From JAWKWH01 sp965204295 (GTDB lineage: Bacteria; Pseudomonadota; Alphaproteobacteria; Rhizobiales; Rhizobiaceae): a stretch of DNA of 64,000 nucleotides. Below, in pieces: positions 1 to 8,822 of the stretch; positions within the stretch are counted from its first letter, which is position 1; the number at the start of each line of letters is the position of its first letter. Made by a program: the position numbers and the translations under genes. Location: the NCBI GenBank assembly GCA_965204295.1, contig OZ241973.1, positions 558,001-622,000 of the forward strand, written 5' to 3'. Below the pieces are notes generated by a model. The model worked only from the letters and a program-made list of their open reading frames with translations, was not told the DNA's origin and did no database searches.

Positions 1-131
1 CGCTTTTCCAGTTCCCTGATGGCGTCGGCGTTCAACACGGTGGCTTTCGGCAGGTTCAGGCCGGCGGATTCGACCCCATGAGCGAGGATCGCTCCCTCCG
101 CATCGGCAAGTTTGGTAACGCCGAATTTCAT
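1..131 (-). CDS. Molybdopterin-binding / MobA-type protein, N-terminal part (runs off the window)
   Basis: Only the first 44 codons are present. The protein begins MKFGVTKLADAEGAILAH, the usual opening of the alphaproteobacterial proteins that join a molybdopterin-binding (MoeA/MogA-like) domain to a MobA-like nucleotidyltransferase. Family knowledge says these cytidylylate molybdopterin to give the MCD cofactor used by xanthine-dehydrogenase and CO-dehydrogenase enzymes. The ATG overlaps the TGA of the XdhC-like gene upstream as ATGA, so it is translationally coupled to the cox/xdhC accessory genes. The assignment rests on a short N-terminus and on context. Confidence 0.7.
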   Translation of the reverse strand, partial: MKFGVTKLADAEGAILAHGVESAGLNLPKATVLNADAIRELEK

Positions 132-853
132 CCGGTATCCGCTCCCGTCAATTCCCGCCGATGAAGCGCTTCGATCACCTGCGCGAGAACCGCCACGGCA
201 ATTTCCGAAGGGCTCTGGGCCGCGATATCCAGTCCGATCGGCGCATGGATCAACGCGGTGCGGCTGTTCTCGACCCCGGCCGCGTGCAGTCGGTCAAGCC
301 GCTTTACATGGGTCTTGCGGCTGCCGAGCGCTCCGACATAGAAGCAACCGGCCTCCAGCGCGGCCCGCAACGCAAAATCGTCAATCTTGGGATCGTGCGT
401 TACCGCAGCCAGCGCGGTGTAGCGGTCCGGCGGGCGGCGCGCGAGCGCATTTTCGGGCCACTCGGCAAACAGCTTCACACCGGCGAACCGCTCCGGCGTC
501 GCAAAGGCGGTGCGCGGGTCGATGATGGCGACGTCGAAACCGGCGATCTTCGCCATCGGCGCAAGCGCCTGACTGATGTGAACCGCTCCGACGATCGTCA
601 AATGGGGCGGCGGCAGGTGTACATTGAGGAAGTACTCTTGATCGTCGGCCTTGATGATGCCGGACCTGCCGGTGCGAAATGCGGAACGGGCCGCTTCGCC
701 CAACGCACCCGCGACGCCATCCCCCTCGCAAATGACCCGATCGCGTCCACCGCCGAGCGCCGTCGCCAGAATGGCCGCCCTGCGCTCGCGGCGTTCCATG
801 TTCAGTTTTCTTAATGCGAGCGGATCCACAGATTCATCCAAGCCGCTCGACAT
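128..853 (-). CDS. XdhC family protein, C-terminal Rossmann-domain type
   Basis: The product carries the XdhC C-terminal (Rossmann-like) half: LTIVGAVHISQALAPMAKIA resembles the dinucleotide-binding region, and YVGALGSRKTHVKRLDRL and the ending IGLDIAAQSPSEIAVAVLAQ are typical XdhC blocks. XdhC/CoxF proteins hold and sulfurate the molybdenum cofactor before insertion into the hydroxylase. The chosen ATG at 853 gives a start inside the last codons of the XdhC N-domain gene (20-base overlap); a longer frame reaches 904. In many bacteria the two domains form one protein; here they are two overlapping genes. The stop overlaps the downstream mobA-like start. Confidence 0.85.
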   Translation of the reverse strand: MSSGLDESVDPLALRKLNMERRERRAAILATALGGGRDRVICEGDGVAGALGEAARSAFRTGRSGIIKADDQEYFLNVHLPPPHLTIVGAVHISQALAPMAKIAGFDVAIIDPRTAFATPERFAGVKLFAEWPENALARRPPDRYTALAAVTHDPKIDDFALRAALEAGCFYVGALGSRKTHVKRLDRLHAAGVENSRTALIHAPIGLDIAAQSPSEIAVAVLAQVIEALHRRELTGADTG

Positions 854-1166
854 AGATGCGAATTCTGCCGCCGCATGACAGACCCACCTGCCAGGCCGTC
901 TCATCGGCGACGCCGAATTCCAGCATTCGCGGTTCGCCGCTTTCCAGTATGTCGGCGGCCTCGGCCACCACCGCGCCCTCGACGCATCCTCCGGACACCG
1001 AACCTTCGAAATTGCCGTCCGAATCGATCACCAGATGGCTGCCCGCCGGCCTCGGAGCGGAACCCCAGGTCTCCACGACCGTGGCGACCGCGACGTCCCT
1101 TCCTTCGCCCTTCCATGCCTCGGCAATTTCCAAAGGGTCTTGAATGCGGCCGGCGCCGGACATCAT
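834..1166 (-). CDS. XdhC/CoxI family protein, N-terminal domain only
   Basis: A 110-residue protein made only of the XdhC N-terminal domain, with the expected TVVETWGSAPRPAGSHLVI opening, VSGGCVEGAVV, and LSCGGRIRIYVE at the end; the two cysteines lie in the conserved GCVE and SCGG motifs. It works with the neighbouring C-domain protein as a split XdhC. An AGGAGGAAAG ribosome site precedes the ATG, which overlaps the coxE stop as ATGA. It is third in the run coxD-coxE-xdhC(N)-xdhC(C)-mobA. Confidence 0.85.
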   Translation of the reverse strand: MMSGAGRIQDPLEIAEAWKGEGRDVAVATVVETWGSAPRPAGSHLVIDSDGNFEGSVSGGCVEGAVVAEAADILESGEPRMLEFGVADETAWQVGLSCGGRIRIYVERLG

Positions 1167-2431
1167 TCTTTCCTCCGTCGCCGCGCCGCCTTCGCCGCGT
1201 GGCCGCCGGGCGTCGGTCGTGGATCGGATGTGCTCCGCCGGCCTTCTGAAAGCGTCTTACAAAGGTCCGTCAATGCGTTCAGGGAGTGGACGGGGCGAAA
1301 TTCGTCGACATGCGGCAACATGGCCTTGACGCCGCGAGCCTTCGCTTCGAAGCCGTCAAACCGGAGCAGCGGGTTCAGCCAGATCAGCCGGCGGCAGGAT
1401 TTGCGCAGCCGTTCCATCTCATGCTCAAGTCCGCCGATGTCGTCGCGCTCGAGTCCATCGGTGATCAGCAATACAACGGCGCCCTGCCCGAGCACACGGC
1501 GCGACCAGCGCCCGTTGAACTCATGCAGTGTTTCGCCGATCCGCGTGCCGCCTGACCAGTCCTTTACCGATTCCGCACATTCAGCCAACGCTTCATCGGG
1601 ATCGCGGCGGCGCATTTGCCGGGTCAGATTTGTCAGCCGCGTGCCGAAAACGAAGGTGTGAACGCGGCGGCGTTTTTCCGCGAGCGCATGCATGAAATGA
1701 AGAAATATGCGCGTATATTCGCTCATTGAACCCGAAATATCCGCCAGCACGACCACAGGCGGGTGAACGACGCGCGGCGACTTGAAACGGAGCAGCGCCA
1801 GATCGCCACCGGTTTTCAGCGCCGCGCGCATCATAGCGCGCGGATCGGTGCGCCGGCCTCCGCCATCCGGCCGGAACCGCCGCGTGACCACCTTGTCCGC
1901 CGGAAGACGCAACGCTGAAATCGCCCGGCGGGCTTCGGCGAGTTCTTTGGCATTCATCTGCGCGAAGTCCTTGCCGCGGAGAACCTCGTTGCCGGAGAAG
2001 GTGAAGCGGGCGTCCACATCAAGCCGCGGAATTTCCTGGGGCGGCCGATTTTTGCGCTGTCCCTCGAACAGCGCTTCACTCACCCGGTTTTCCGCGGCTC
2101 GGGGTTTTTCCTTTTCACGGCGGTCGGGCGCCACGGGTGAAAACATCGCCAGCATCTTTTCGACAAGCTCGCGCGATTTCCAGTAGAGCCGGAAGGCTTC
2201 GTCGAAAGTGGCGTGATCTTCACGCTTGCCGACCAGCACGGCATGCAGCGTCCAGTAAAAGTCGTCGCGCGATCCGATCCCGGCGGCCAGAACCGCCTCG
2301 ATTGCGTCCTTGACCGCCGCCGGACCAACACGCATTCCGGCTTTCCGCAACGTCCGGGCAAAGTAGACGATGTTGTCGGCCAATCTGCCCTGTTGCGCGT
2401 CTGCGGCCGGATTCGACTGATATTTCTCCAT
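1163..2431 (-). CDS. coxE: CoxE-like VWA-domain protein
   Basis: 422 residues. The C-terminal half is a von Willebrand A domain with a complete MIDAS motif DISGSMS (about residues 232-238), followed by THE-type spaced acidic residues (LLITDGLERDD). The N-terminal half has the CoxE-type FARTLRKAGMRVGP region. CoxE pairs with the MoxR-type ATPase CoxD; in Oligotropha this pair builds the copper-sulfur-molybdenum site of CO dehydrogenase, and relatives serve other molybdenum hydroxylases. The gene follows coxD by nine bases and overlaps the next gene by four. The structural subunits are not in the window, so the enzyme served is unknown. Confidence 0.88.
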   Translation of the reverse strand: MEKYQSNPAADAQQGRLADNIVYFARTLRKAGMRVGPAAVKDAIEAVLAAGIGSRDDFYWTLHAVLVGKREDHATFDEAFRLYWKSRELVEKMLAMFSPVAPDRREKEKPRAAENRVSEALFEGQRKNRPPQEIPRLDVDARFTFSGNEVLRGKDFAQMNAKELAEARRAISALRLPADKVVTRRFRPDGGGRRTDPRAMMRAALKTGGDLALLRFKSPRVVHPPVVVLADISGSMSEYTRIFLHFMHALAEKRRRVHTFVFGTRLTNLTRQMRRRDPDEALAECAESVKDWSGGTRIGETLHEFNGRWSRRVLGQGAVVLLITDGLERDDIGGLEHEMERLRKSCRRLIWLNPLLRFDGFEAKARGVKAMLPHVDEFRPVHSLNALTDLCKTLSEGRRSTSDPRPTPGGHAAKAARRRRKE

Positions 2432-2439
2432 GGTTCCGC

Positions 2440-3369
2440 TTATTCGGCCGCGCTCAATTCGGCCTTGACCTCGTCAAGCAGCCTGGCGCCCTCACCTTGC
2501 GAAATTCGCGCGATATCGTCCTGATACTTCAACAGCACGCCGATCGTGTCGGACACGGTTTCGGGATCGAGCGCCACCTTGTCCAGTTCGTTCAGCGCGC
2601 CGGCCCAATCGATCGTTTCGGCCACGCCCGGCAGCTTGAACAGGTCGATTTGACGCAGTTTCTGAACATAGGACACGATTTCCGCCGATAATTTCTGATT
2701 GGCTTCCGGCGCCTTGCGGCGCACGATTTCCAGTTCCCGCTCCGCATCGGGGTAATCGACCCAATGATAGAGGCAGCGCCGCTTGAGCGCATCGTGAATC
2801 TCGCGCGTTCTGTTGGTTGTGATCACCACAATTGGCGGTTCGGCGGCCCTGATCGTCCCGAGTTCCGGCACGGTCACCTGGAAATCGGACAGGATTTCGA
2901 GCAGGAACGCCTCAAACGCCTCGTCGGACCGGTCGAGTTCATCGATCAGAAGCACCGGCGCCGAGCCCTTCTCTCCTTCCAGCGCTTCCAGGATCGGCCT
3001 GCGGATCAGATATTTCCCGGAGAACACGTTTTTCTCCATATGGTCGCGGTCCGTGTCGCCGGTCGCCTCCTCCATACGGATTTCGATCATTTGCGCGGCG
3101 TAATTCCATTCGTAGACGGCTGACGCCACATCCAGCCCTTCGTAACACTGCAATCGAATCAGTCTGCGGCCCAGCGCGGAAGCCAGAACCTTGGCGATTT
3201 CGGTTTTCCCGACGCCGGTTTCGCCCTCTAGAAACAGCGGTCGTCCCATTTTCAGACTCAGATAGAGAACCGTCGACAGCGCGCGGTCGGCTACATAATC
3301 CTCGCGCGCCAGCAGCGCGACGGTGTCATCAATCGACATCGGAACGGATCCGGATTTTTTCACGGCCAT
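2440..3369 (-). CDS. coxD: CoxD-like MoxR family AAA+ ATPase
   Basis: About 309 residues. Walker A is GETGVGKTEIAK, Walker B VLLIDELDRSDEAFE, and VVITTNRTREIHDALKRRC covers sensor 1 and the arginine-finger region, all typical of MoxR-type AAA+ chaperones. Partnered with CoxE it remodels or loads the molybdenum site of CO-dehydrogenase-type enzymes. The start at 3369 (MAVKKSGSV) is chosen because GGAG sits five bases upstream; an in-frame extension to 3465 reads through non-conserved sequence. It is first of the minus-strand maturation set and is divergent from the binding-protein gene on the plus strand. Confidence 0.88.
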   Translation of the reverse strand: MAVKKSGSVPMSIDDTVALLAREDYVADRALSTVLYLSLKMGRPLFLEGETGVGKTEIAKVLASALGRRLIRLQCYEGLDVASAVYEWNYAAQMIEIRMEEATGDTDRDHMEKNVFSGKYLIRRPILEALEGEKGSAPVLLIDELDRSDEAFEAFLLEILSDFQVTVPELGTIRAAEPPIVVITTNRTREIHDALKRRCLYHWVDYPDAERELEIVRRKAPEANQKLSAEIVSYVQKLRQIDLFKLPGVAETIDWAGALNELDKVALDPETVSDTIGVLLKYQDDIARISQGEGARLLDEVKAELSAAE

Positions 3370-3561
3370 GGCGACTCCAGTCGAAATTGTTGCCATCAAT
3401 GTCGGTCGCCTTCGGCAATGAACCGTTCCATTGTCGCCGCAACCAATATAAGCTCTCGCATCCATGCGGCAACCGGCGCCGTCGGCGCAACCCTGTTTTT
3501 GCCGGCGCGGTTGCGCGGCCGCCGCCGTGGCGGTAGGGATATCGCCGCCCGGAACGAGCCC

Positions 3562-4623
3562 ATGGCTGGCCGGCGCGCCCGCAATATGGAGTCCGCGGTG
3601 CCTTCAAAGCGCATATCCGCCGTGATGCTGGCCGCATTGTGCTCAGCCTTCCCGACAGAAAAAATCGAGGCGAACGATGCCGTCATCGGTATCGTCGCTC
3701 CCCTTTCCGGATCGGTGAGAGCACTCGGGGAGCAGGTCAGAACCGGCGCCTTGAAAGCCGTTGAAAACGCCGGAGCGCGCGCTTCCGTTCATGACGATGG
3801 ATGCAACGCCGAGGGCGGCGAGGAAAGCGCCAAACAACTGGTGTCGGCGGGGGCGGCGATCGTCGTCGGCTATCTTTGCGCGGACTCCATCGAAAACGCG
3901 CTGCCCATTCTCTCGGTCGCCGGCATCCCCGTCATCACTCCCGGTGTGAGAACGGATAGTCTGACCGACCGAAGATCCCGAACGAACTGGCTGGTGTTCA
4001 GAACCGCGCCGAGGGCGGGCGCGGAGCGCGCGGCGGTTTCCGATATTCTGATTCGCCGCTGGTCCGACCAGCTTTTCGCGATCGTGGACGACGGCACGAT
4101 TTACGGGCGCGAACTGGCCGAGAATTTTCGCCTGGCCGCCGGGCAGGCCGGGCTGAAACCGGTGTTTACCGATACATACCGCCCACGGTTCGACAATCAG
4201 ATCGGCCTGGCGGGAAGGCTCAAGAACGCCGGCGCAACACATGTTTTCGTCGGCGGCAATCGCGACGACATTGCAATTATCGCGCGTGACGCGGATGTGA
4301 TCGGATATCCTCTGGTCATCGCGGGCGGCGAGGCTCTGCGCGCCGCGCCGGGCGAAGTCGATCTCGCGCCGGGCACGTTGATGATCGGCCTGCCCGAGCC
4401 GTCCGGCGTCGCCGGGAGATATGCGCTCGGCGGGCATTCCTCGGCTGAGATCGCGATCGAGGCGATCGGACGGGTCGGGGCCGGGAGTTTGCCGGAGATT
4501 TTGTCGGCGCGGACATTCCACACCGCCGCCGGGCCGATCGAATTCGACGCCAGGGGCGACAGGACGGACAATCCCTACCGATTGTTCCGCTATGACGGCG
4601 AAACCTTTGTCGAGGTTCGATAG
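3562..4623 (+). CDS. Periplasmic branched-chain amino-acid-type substrate-binding protein
   Basis: The product has a basic N-terminus and hydrophobic stretch (ISAVMLAALCSAFP) that look like a signal peptide, then a Leu/Ile/Val-type (type I) periplasmic binding fold: DAVIGIVAPLSGSVRALGEQ, VVGYLCADSIENALPI, and AIVDDGTIYGRELAENF. Such proteins feed an ABC importer, but no permease or ATPase genes lie beside it. Start 3562 is chosen over 3418 because the upstream codons look non-conserved; 3586 is also possible. Its stop codon abuts the ATG of the P1 peptidase gene, so the two are probably co-transcribed. Confidence 0.75.
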   Translation: MAGRRARNMESAVPSKRISAVMLAALCSAFPTEKIEANDAVIGIVAPLSGSVRALGEQVRTGALKAVENAGARASVHDDGCNAEGGEESAKQLVSAGAAIVVGYLCADSIENALPILSVAGIPVITPGVRTDSLTDRRSRTNWLVFRTAPRAGAERAAVSDILIRRWSDQLFAIVDDGTIYGRELAENFRLAAGQAGLKPVFTDTYRPRFDNQIGLAGRLKNAGATHVFVGGNRDDIAIIARDADVIGYPLVIAGGEALRAAPGEVDLAPGTLMIGLPEPSGVAGRYALGGHSSAEIAIEAIGRVGAGSLPEILSARTFHTAAGPIEFDARGDRTDNPYRLFRYDGETFVEVR

Positions 4624-5634
4624 ATGATTTTTGCGGCCGGCCCGGCAAACCTGATTACCGATGTCGAAGGACTGCTTGTCGGCAATGCGCACGACGATAA
4701 ACTGAAATCCGGCGTTACCGCCATTATCTGCCCGCCGGATGCCGTCGCCTCGGTTCAGGTTCTGGGCGGCGCGCCTGGAACCCGCGAGACCGATTTGCTC
4801 GATCCGATGAACAGCGTCGAGACGGTCGACGCATTCGCGCTCGCGGGCGGGTCGGCGTTTGGCCTCGACGCGGCAAGCGGCGTTCAGGCCGCGCTCCGCG
4901 AACAGGGCAAGGGATTTGAGATCGGCCCGTTCAGGGTTCCGCTCGTTCCGGCCGCGATCGTTTTTGATCTCAACAACGGTGGAGACAAGGGCTGGGGCCG
5001 TTACCCGCCCTATCGTGAACTGGGGTTCGAGGCGGCCGGCCGGGTCGCGGCTGAGTTCGGCCTCGGCACCGCCGGCGCGGGCTACGGCGCCCTGACCGCC
5101 GGGTTGAAAGGCGGCCTCGGAAGCGCCTCGACGGATATGGGGGACGGGCCAATGGTGGGCGCGATCGCGGCGGTGAATTCGATCGGAGCGGCGCACATCC
5201 CCGGCACACGGCATTTCTGGGCCGCGCCGCAGGAATTCGGAGACGAATTCGGCGGGCTGGGTTTGCCGTCGCCCATGCCGGAAAGCGCCCGATCCATCCC
5301 GCTCAAGTTCCGCGCGCTGAACCGGTGGGGGGCCAACACGACGATCGGCGCCGTGGCGACCGATGCGAAATTGACCAAGGCGCAGGCGAAAAGGCTTGCC
5401 GTCGCCGCTCATGACGGGATCGCCCGCGCCATCTGGCCGGCCCACACGCCGATGGACGGGGATCTGGTTTTCGGCTTGTCCACCGGTGCGCGACCGGTGC
5501 CCGGAGACCCGGTGGAATTTGCCGAACTCTGCGCCGTCGCGGCGATGACGATGGCCCGGGCGATCGCCCGCGGAGTTCATGCGGCGACGCCGATGGACGA
5601 CGATCCGTTCCCCGCGTGGTCGGCCTTGTCCTGA
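4624..5634 (+). CDS. P1 family N-terminal-nucleophile peptidase (DmpA/NylC-like)
   Basis: 336 residues with the P1/DmpA hallmarks: NLITDVEGLLVGNAHD at the start, ALAGGSAFGLDAASGV, FDLNNGGDKGW and GTAGAGYGALTAGLKGGLGSAS. These enzymes cleave themselves to expose a nucleophile. Here the likely site is Asn238-Thr239 in GANTTIGAVATDAK, the Asn/Thr arrangement known from NylC-type hydrolases rather than the Gly/Ser of DmpA. Members act on N-terminal amino acids of peptides, beta-peptides or nylon oligomers. The start immediately follows the stop of the binding-protein gene. The substrate cannot be read from the sequence. Confidence 0.87.
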   Translation: MIFAAGPANLITDVEGLLVGNAHDDKLKSGVTAIICPPDAVASVQVLGGAPGTRETDLLDPMNSVETVDAFALAGGSAFGLDAASGVQAALREQGKGFEIGPFRVPLVPAAIVFDLNNGGDKGWGRYPPYRELGFEAAGRVAAEFGLGTAGAGYGALTAGLKGGLGSASTDMGDGPMVGAIAAVNSIGAAHIPGTRHFWAAPQEFGDEFGGLGLPSPMPESARSIPLKFRALNRWGANTTIGAVATDAKLTKAQAKRLAVAAHDGIARAIWPAHTPMDGDLVFGLSTGARPVPGDPVEFAELCAVAAMTMARAIARGVHAATPMDDDPFPAWSALS

Positions 5635-5800
5635 ACGCCGGAAGAGCGGTCGGCGATATTTCGGTCTCCGCGCGGAGCCTTTCACCGTCCGATGGGCGTC
5701 CGGCTTGGCAATCGCGGCCGCGCCAACGGGCTGCATTGAGCATTTCTCCCCGCTCTGTTACGATGTCACGCGACTTCATCCTTCATCCTCGGGACCAAAG

Positions 5801-7126
5801 ATGATTCCCCGCTATTCCCGGCCCGAGATGGCCGCTGTCTGGTCGCCGCGAACGAAGTTTCGCATCTGGTTCGAGATCGAGGCGCACGCCTGCGATGCGC
5901 TCGCGGAACTTGGCGCGATCCCCCGGCGCGCCGCGAAAACGATCCGAGACAAGGCCGGAACGGCGGAGTTCGATATCGCGCGAATTGACGAAATCGAGCG
6001 CGAAACCAGACATGACGTCATCGCCTTCCTGACTCATCTGGCCGAGATCGTCGGACCCGAGGCGCGATTTGTGCATCAGGGCATGACGTCGTCGGATGTG
6101 CTCGACACGACCCTCAACATCCAGCTCGTTCGCGCCGCCGACATTCTGCTTGCCGGCATGGGCGAAGTGCTGGCCGCGTTGAAAAAGCGCGCCTTCGAGC
6201 ACAAGAAGACGATCCGCGTCGGCCGCTCGCATGGCGTCCACGCCGAACCGACGACGATGGGGCTGACGTTCGCCCGGTTCTACGCCGAGATGGACCGCAA
6301 CAGGAATCGGCTGGAAAAGGCCCGATGCGAGGTCGCGACGGGCGCGATTTCAGGAGCCGTGGGCACATTCGCGAATATCGACCCGTCCGTCGAGGAGCAT
6401 GTCTGCGAAAAACTCGGCTTGAGGCCGGAACCCGTTTCGACGCAGGTGATCCCGCGCGACCGCCACGCCATGTTTTTCGCGACGCTGGGCGTCGTCGCCT
6501 CGTCGATCGAGAATATCGCGGTCGAAATCCGGCATATGCAGCGCACGGAAGTGCTGGAGGCCGAAGAGTGTTTCTCCACGGGCCAGAAGGGCTCGTCGGC
6601 CATGCCGCACAAACGCAATCCGGTGCTGACCGAAAATCTGACCGGCCTTGCCCGTCTGGTGCGCATGTCGGTCATCCCGGCGATGGAGAACGTGGCTCTG
6701 TGGCATGAACGGGACATTTCGCATTCCTCGGTGGAACGCGGCATTGCGCCCGACGCCACGATCACGCTCGATTTCGCTCTCCACCGGCTGGCCGGCATCG
6801 TCGAAAACCTTGTGATCCACCCCGACAACATGATCGCCAACATGAACAGGTTTCGCGGATTGATCCATTCCCAGCGCGTGTTGCTGGCGCTGACGCAGGC
6901 CGGCGTATCGCGCGAGGACGCCTACCGGCTCGTCCAGCGCAACGCCATGAAGGTTTGGGAGCAGGACGGGGATTTTCTCAAGGAACTGCTGGCCGACGGG
7001 GAAGTGACGGCGGCGCTGTCCGAAGACGACATCCGCGGGAATTTCGACCTCGCCCGCCACTTCAGACACGTGGATACGATTTTCGGACGCGTCTTTGGCC
7101 GATCGCCGCCATCGCACCATGTTTGA
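5801..7126 (+). CDS. purB: Adenylosuccinate lyase
   Basis: 441 residues, the usual length. Starts MIPRYSRPEM and carries the fumarase/aspartase superfamily signature GSSAMPHKRNP near residue 265, plus TSSDVLDT and the GRSHGVHAEPTTMG helix. It catalyses two steps of purine synthesis: SAICAR to AICAR plus fumarate, and adenylosuccinate to AMP plus fumarate. The ATG at 5801 matches the conserved N-terminus; the frame is open further upstream but that part has no PurB-like sequence. It stands apart from purC/S/Q at 25-27 kb. Confidence 0.96.
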   Translation: MIPRYSRPEMAAVWSPRTKFRIWFEIEAHACDALAELGAIPRRAAKTIRDKAGTAEFDIARIDEIERETRHDVIAFLTHLAEIVGPEARFVHQGMTSSDVLDTTLNIQLVRAADILLAGMGEVLAALKKRAFEHKKTIRVGRSHGVHAEPTTMGLTFARFYAEMDRNRNRLEKARCEVATGAISGAVGTFANIDPSVEEHVCEKLGLRPEPVSTQVIPRDRHAMFFATLGVVASSIENIAVEIRHMQRTEVLEAEECFSTGQKGSSAMPHKRNPVLTENLTGLARLVRMSVIPAMENVALWHERDISHSSVERGIAPDATITLDFALHRLAGIVENLVIHPDNMIANMNRFRGLIHSQRVLLALTQAGVSREDAYRLVQRNAMKVWEQDGDFLKELLADGEVTAALSEDDIRGNFDLARHFRHVDTIFGRVFGRSPPSHHV

Positions 7127-7127
7127 C

Positions 7128-7149
7128 CGTTTTGCGCAAGCGGAAAACG
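7128..7149 (+). terminator. Hairpin after purB, possible terminator
   Basis: Just past the purB stop, CGTTTT and AAAACG pair across a CGC/GCG inner stem with an AA loop and one G-G mismatch, followed by TTTA. The U-run is short, so termination may be partial. Confidence 0.4.
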
Positions 7150-7217
7150 TTTATCCCGTTGGATTTCCGGCGCCGGTGAGGGTATCGTCGCCCGAAGTCG
7201 CGGATTGGAGGTCGATC

Positions 7218-7982
7218 ATGATTGCGCCGGCGGAGGTGAAAACGGGAGCGAATATCGAACACTGGCGGGAGCGCGTCGACCTGGCCGCGGCATTCCGCTG
7301 GACGGCGCGACTCGATATGCACGAAGCCGTGTCCAACCATTTCAGTCTTGCCGTCAACGAGGACGGGACGCAATTCCTGATGAACGCCAATCAGGCGCAT
7401 TTCTCGCGCATCCGCGCCTCAGGACTTCTGTTTCTCGACGCAAACGATCTGGACGCGCTTGAGGGACCGGACGCGCCCGATCCCACCGCCTGGGGTCTGC
7501 ACGGCGCGATCCATCGCTATTGTCCGCACGCCCGCTGCGCCATGCATGTGCATTCGATTTTCTCGACCGTGCTGGCGAGCCTTGCCGATTCCACATTGCC
7601 GCCCATCGATCAGAACACCGCGGTTTTCCACAACCGCGTCGTTGTCGACGAGGACTATGGCGGTCTGGCCTTCGAGGAGGAGGGCAGGCGCTGCGCCGCG
7701 CTGTTCGCCGATCCGGCGAGGAAAGTCATGGTCATGGGAAATCACGGCGTCATGGTCATCGGCGGGACGGTCGCCGAGACATTCAATCGCATGTTCTTTT
7801 TCGAACGCGCCGCCGAAACCTACATCCGCGCATTGCAGACCGGGCGAAAACTGCGGGTGCTCTCCGACGAGATCGCGGAGAAAACCGCGCGCGAGATCGA
7901 GGAGTATCCCGGACAGGACGAGCGGCATTTGGCCGAACTGAAGGCGATTCTCGACGATGAAGGATCGGATTACGCCAGTTGA
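7218..7982 (+). CDS. Class II aldolase/adducin family protein
   Basis: 254 residues. The class II aldolase fold is shown by VSNHFSLAVNEDGTQFLMN, the zinc-ligand motif MHVHSIFS and the later NHGVMVIGGTVAETF histidine. Family members cleave or epimerise sugar phosphates (fuculose, ribulose phosphates) or are uncharacterised hydrolytic relatives. The ATG at 7218 follows a strong GGAGG with six bases spacing; the longer frame begins inside purB. No sugar-pathway genes flank it, so the substrate is not inferred. Confidence 0.85.
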   Translation: MIAPAEVKTGANIEHWRERVDLAAAFRWTARLDMHEAVSNHFSLAVNEDGTQFLMNANQAHFSRIRASGLLFLDANDLDALEGPDAPDPTAWGLHGAIHRYCPHARCAMHVHSIFSTVLASLADSTLPPIDQNTAVFHNRVVVDEDYGGLAFEEEGRRCAALFADPARKVMVMGNHGVMVIGGTVAETFNRMFFFERAAETYIRALQTGRKLRVLSDEIAEKTAREIEEYPGQDERHLAELKAILDDEGSDYAS

Positions 7983-8070
7983 CCGCATGCCGTCGAGATC
8001 GCAGCCCGGCTCCGTCCGGCCGGTCGTAAGGAGTTTTCAGGACCGCGGGTCATCCTCTCCAGCCGGACGA

Positions 8071-8439
8071 TCAACCTCGCATGTTCCTGTCGACAAGGAA
8101 AAAATTCATCAGGAAACGAACCGGAATGGTGAGCAGCGCCTTGTGGAAATCCGAAAGCGGAACGTCAATCATGTCCAGAAGCGCAAGCATGACCACGCCA
8201 AGCAAAAAACTTGCACCATATATAGAGTAATGAATATATAATTTTCCAAACTTGAATTTGATATCATAATTAAAATATATATTCATAGCGTATGAAATGA
8301 AAACAGTAATGATAAATGTCATTGAGTATGATATATAGAGATTTATCATCAAAATTTCGATTAAAATATACCATAGAAGAACGGCAAATAGAGTATTGAT
8401 TCCGCCGATCAATGTGAATTTGATAAAGTGGGGCCTCAT
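8071..8439 (-). CDS. GtrA-like polyprenyl-phosphate-sugar flippase
   Basis: About 122 residues forming four hydrophobic helices, starting MRPHFIKFTLIGGINTLFAV, the typical GtrA (PF04138) opening. GtrA proteins are thought to flip polyprenyl-phosphate-linked sugars made by a GtrB-type GT2 so that an outward-facing GT-C enzyme can use them. Both partner types lie upstream on the same strand. The gene is far richer in AT than its neighbours, which suggests separate acquisition. It starts directly after the truncated methyltransferase with no clear ribosome site, so it may be translated by coupling. Confidence 0.82.
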   Translation of the reverse strand: MRPHFIKFTLIGGINTLFAVLLWYILIEILMINLYISYSMTFIITVFISYAMNIYFNYDIKFKFGKLYIHYSIYGASFLLGVVMLALLDMIDVPLSDFHKALLTIPVRFLMNFFLVDRNMRG

Positions 8440-8441
8440 CG

Positions 8442-8822
8442 TCAAATCTTTTTAAGAACGGTGTCGAAAAGGCCGGCATCGCGCGCCGACAGATCGAAAA
8501 GGCCCCGATTCTCAAACGTGACATGATCGGGAAAACCGGGGGAACCCGATCTTTCAAATTCCTCCCAAAGCAGCCTTGATGGCTCAATCGACAGAAGTCG
8601 ATCGCACGGCCGGCGATTGTCGGCGATCAGACGCGCGAACGATCGCGGCGCGCCGCTTCCGACCTTCAGGATTTCCGGCCCGAAATACCGGGCGACGCGG
8701 TCGTACTGATAGCGGCGGTAATTGGTCAGGGACGGGATGGAAACATCCTCGCCTCCCCCCGGGGGGGCCATTCCGTAGGCATAGCCGTCCCGCGACTCAT
8801 TTTTCTTGGGATTATCTGTCAT
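8442..8822 (-). pseudogene. Truncated SAM methyltransferase (C-terminus missing)
   Basis: 126 residues. The middle has a methyltransferase-like motif I (EILKVGSGAPRSFARL) and an acidic motif II region (LLSIEPSRLLWEEF), but the protein ends at GLFDTVLKKI, exactly where a class I methyltransferase would continue with motif IV and three more strands. The frame then meets the AT-rich GtrA gene, so a deletion at the junction is likely. A run of six C and seven G lies in the N-terminal part (8755-8767). The ATG overlaps the stop of the upstream methyltransferase. Confidence 0.65.
8755..8767. repeat. C6-G7 run inside the truncated methyltransferase
   Basis: Six C followed by seven G lie in frame and encode part of APPGGGED. 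Change of one base would shift the frame. One of several long mononucleotide runs in glycan genes of this window. Confidence 0.8.

Noticed and set aside
3643..5736. 697-codon open frame on the minus strand
   Set aside because: It is the antisense of the binding-protein and P1 peptidase genes, is Arg/Gly-rich and has no recognisable domain; a high-GC shadow frame.
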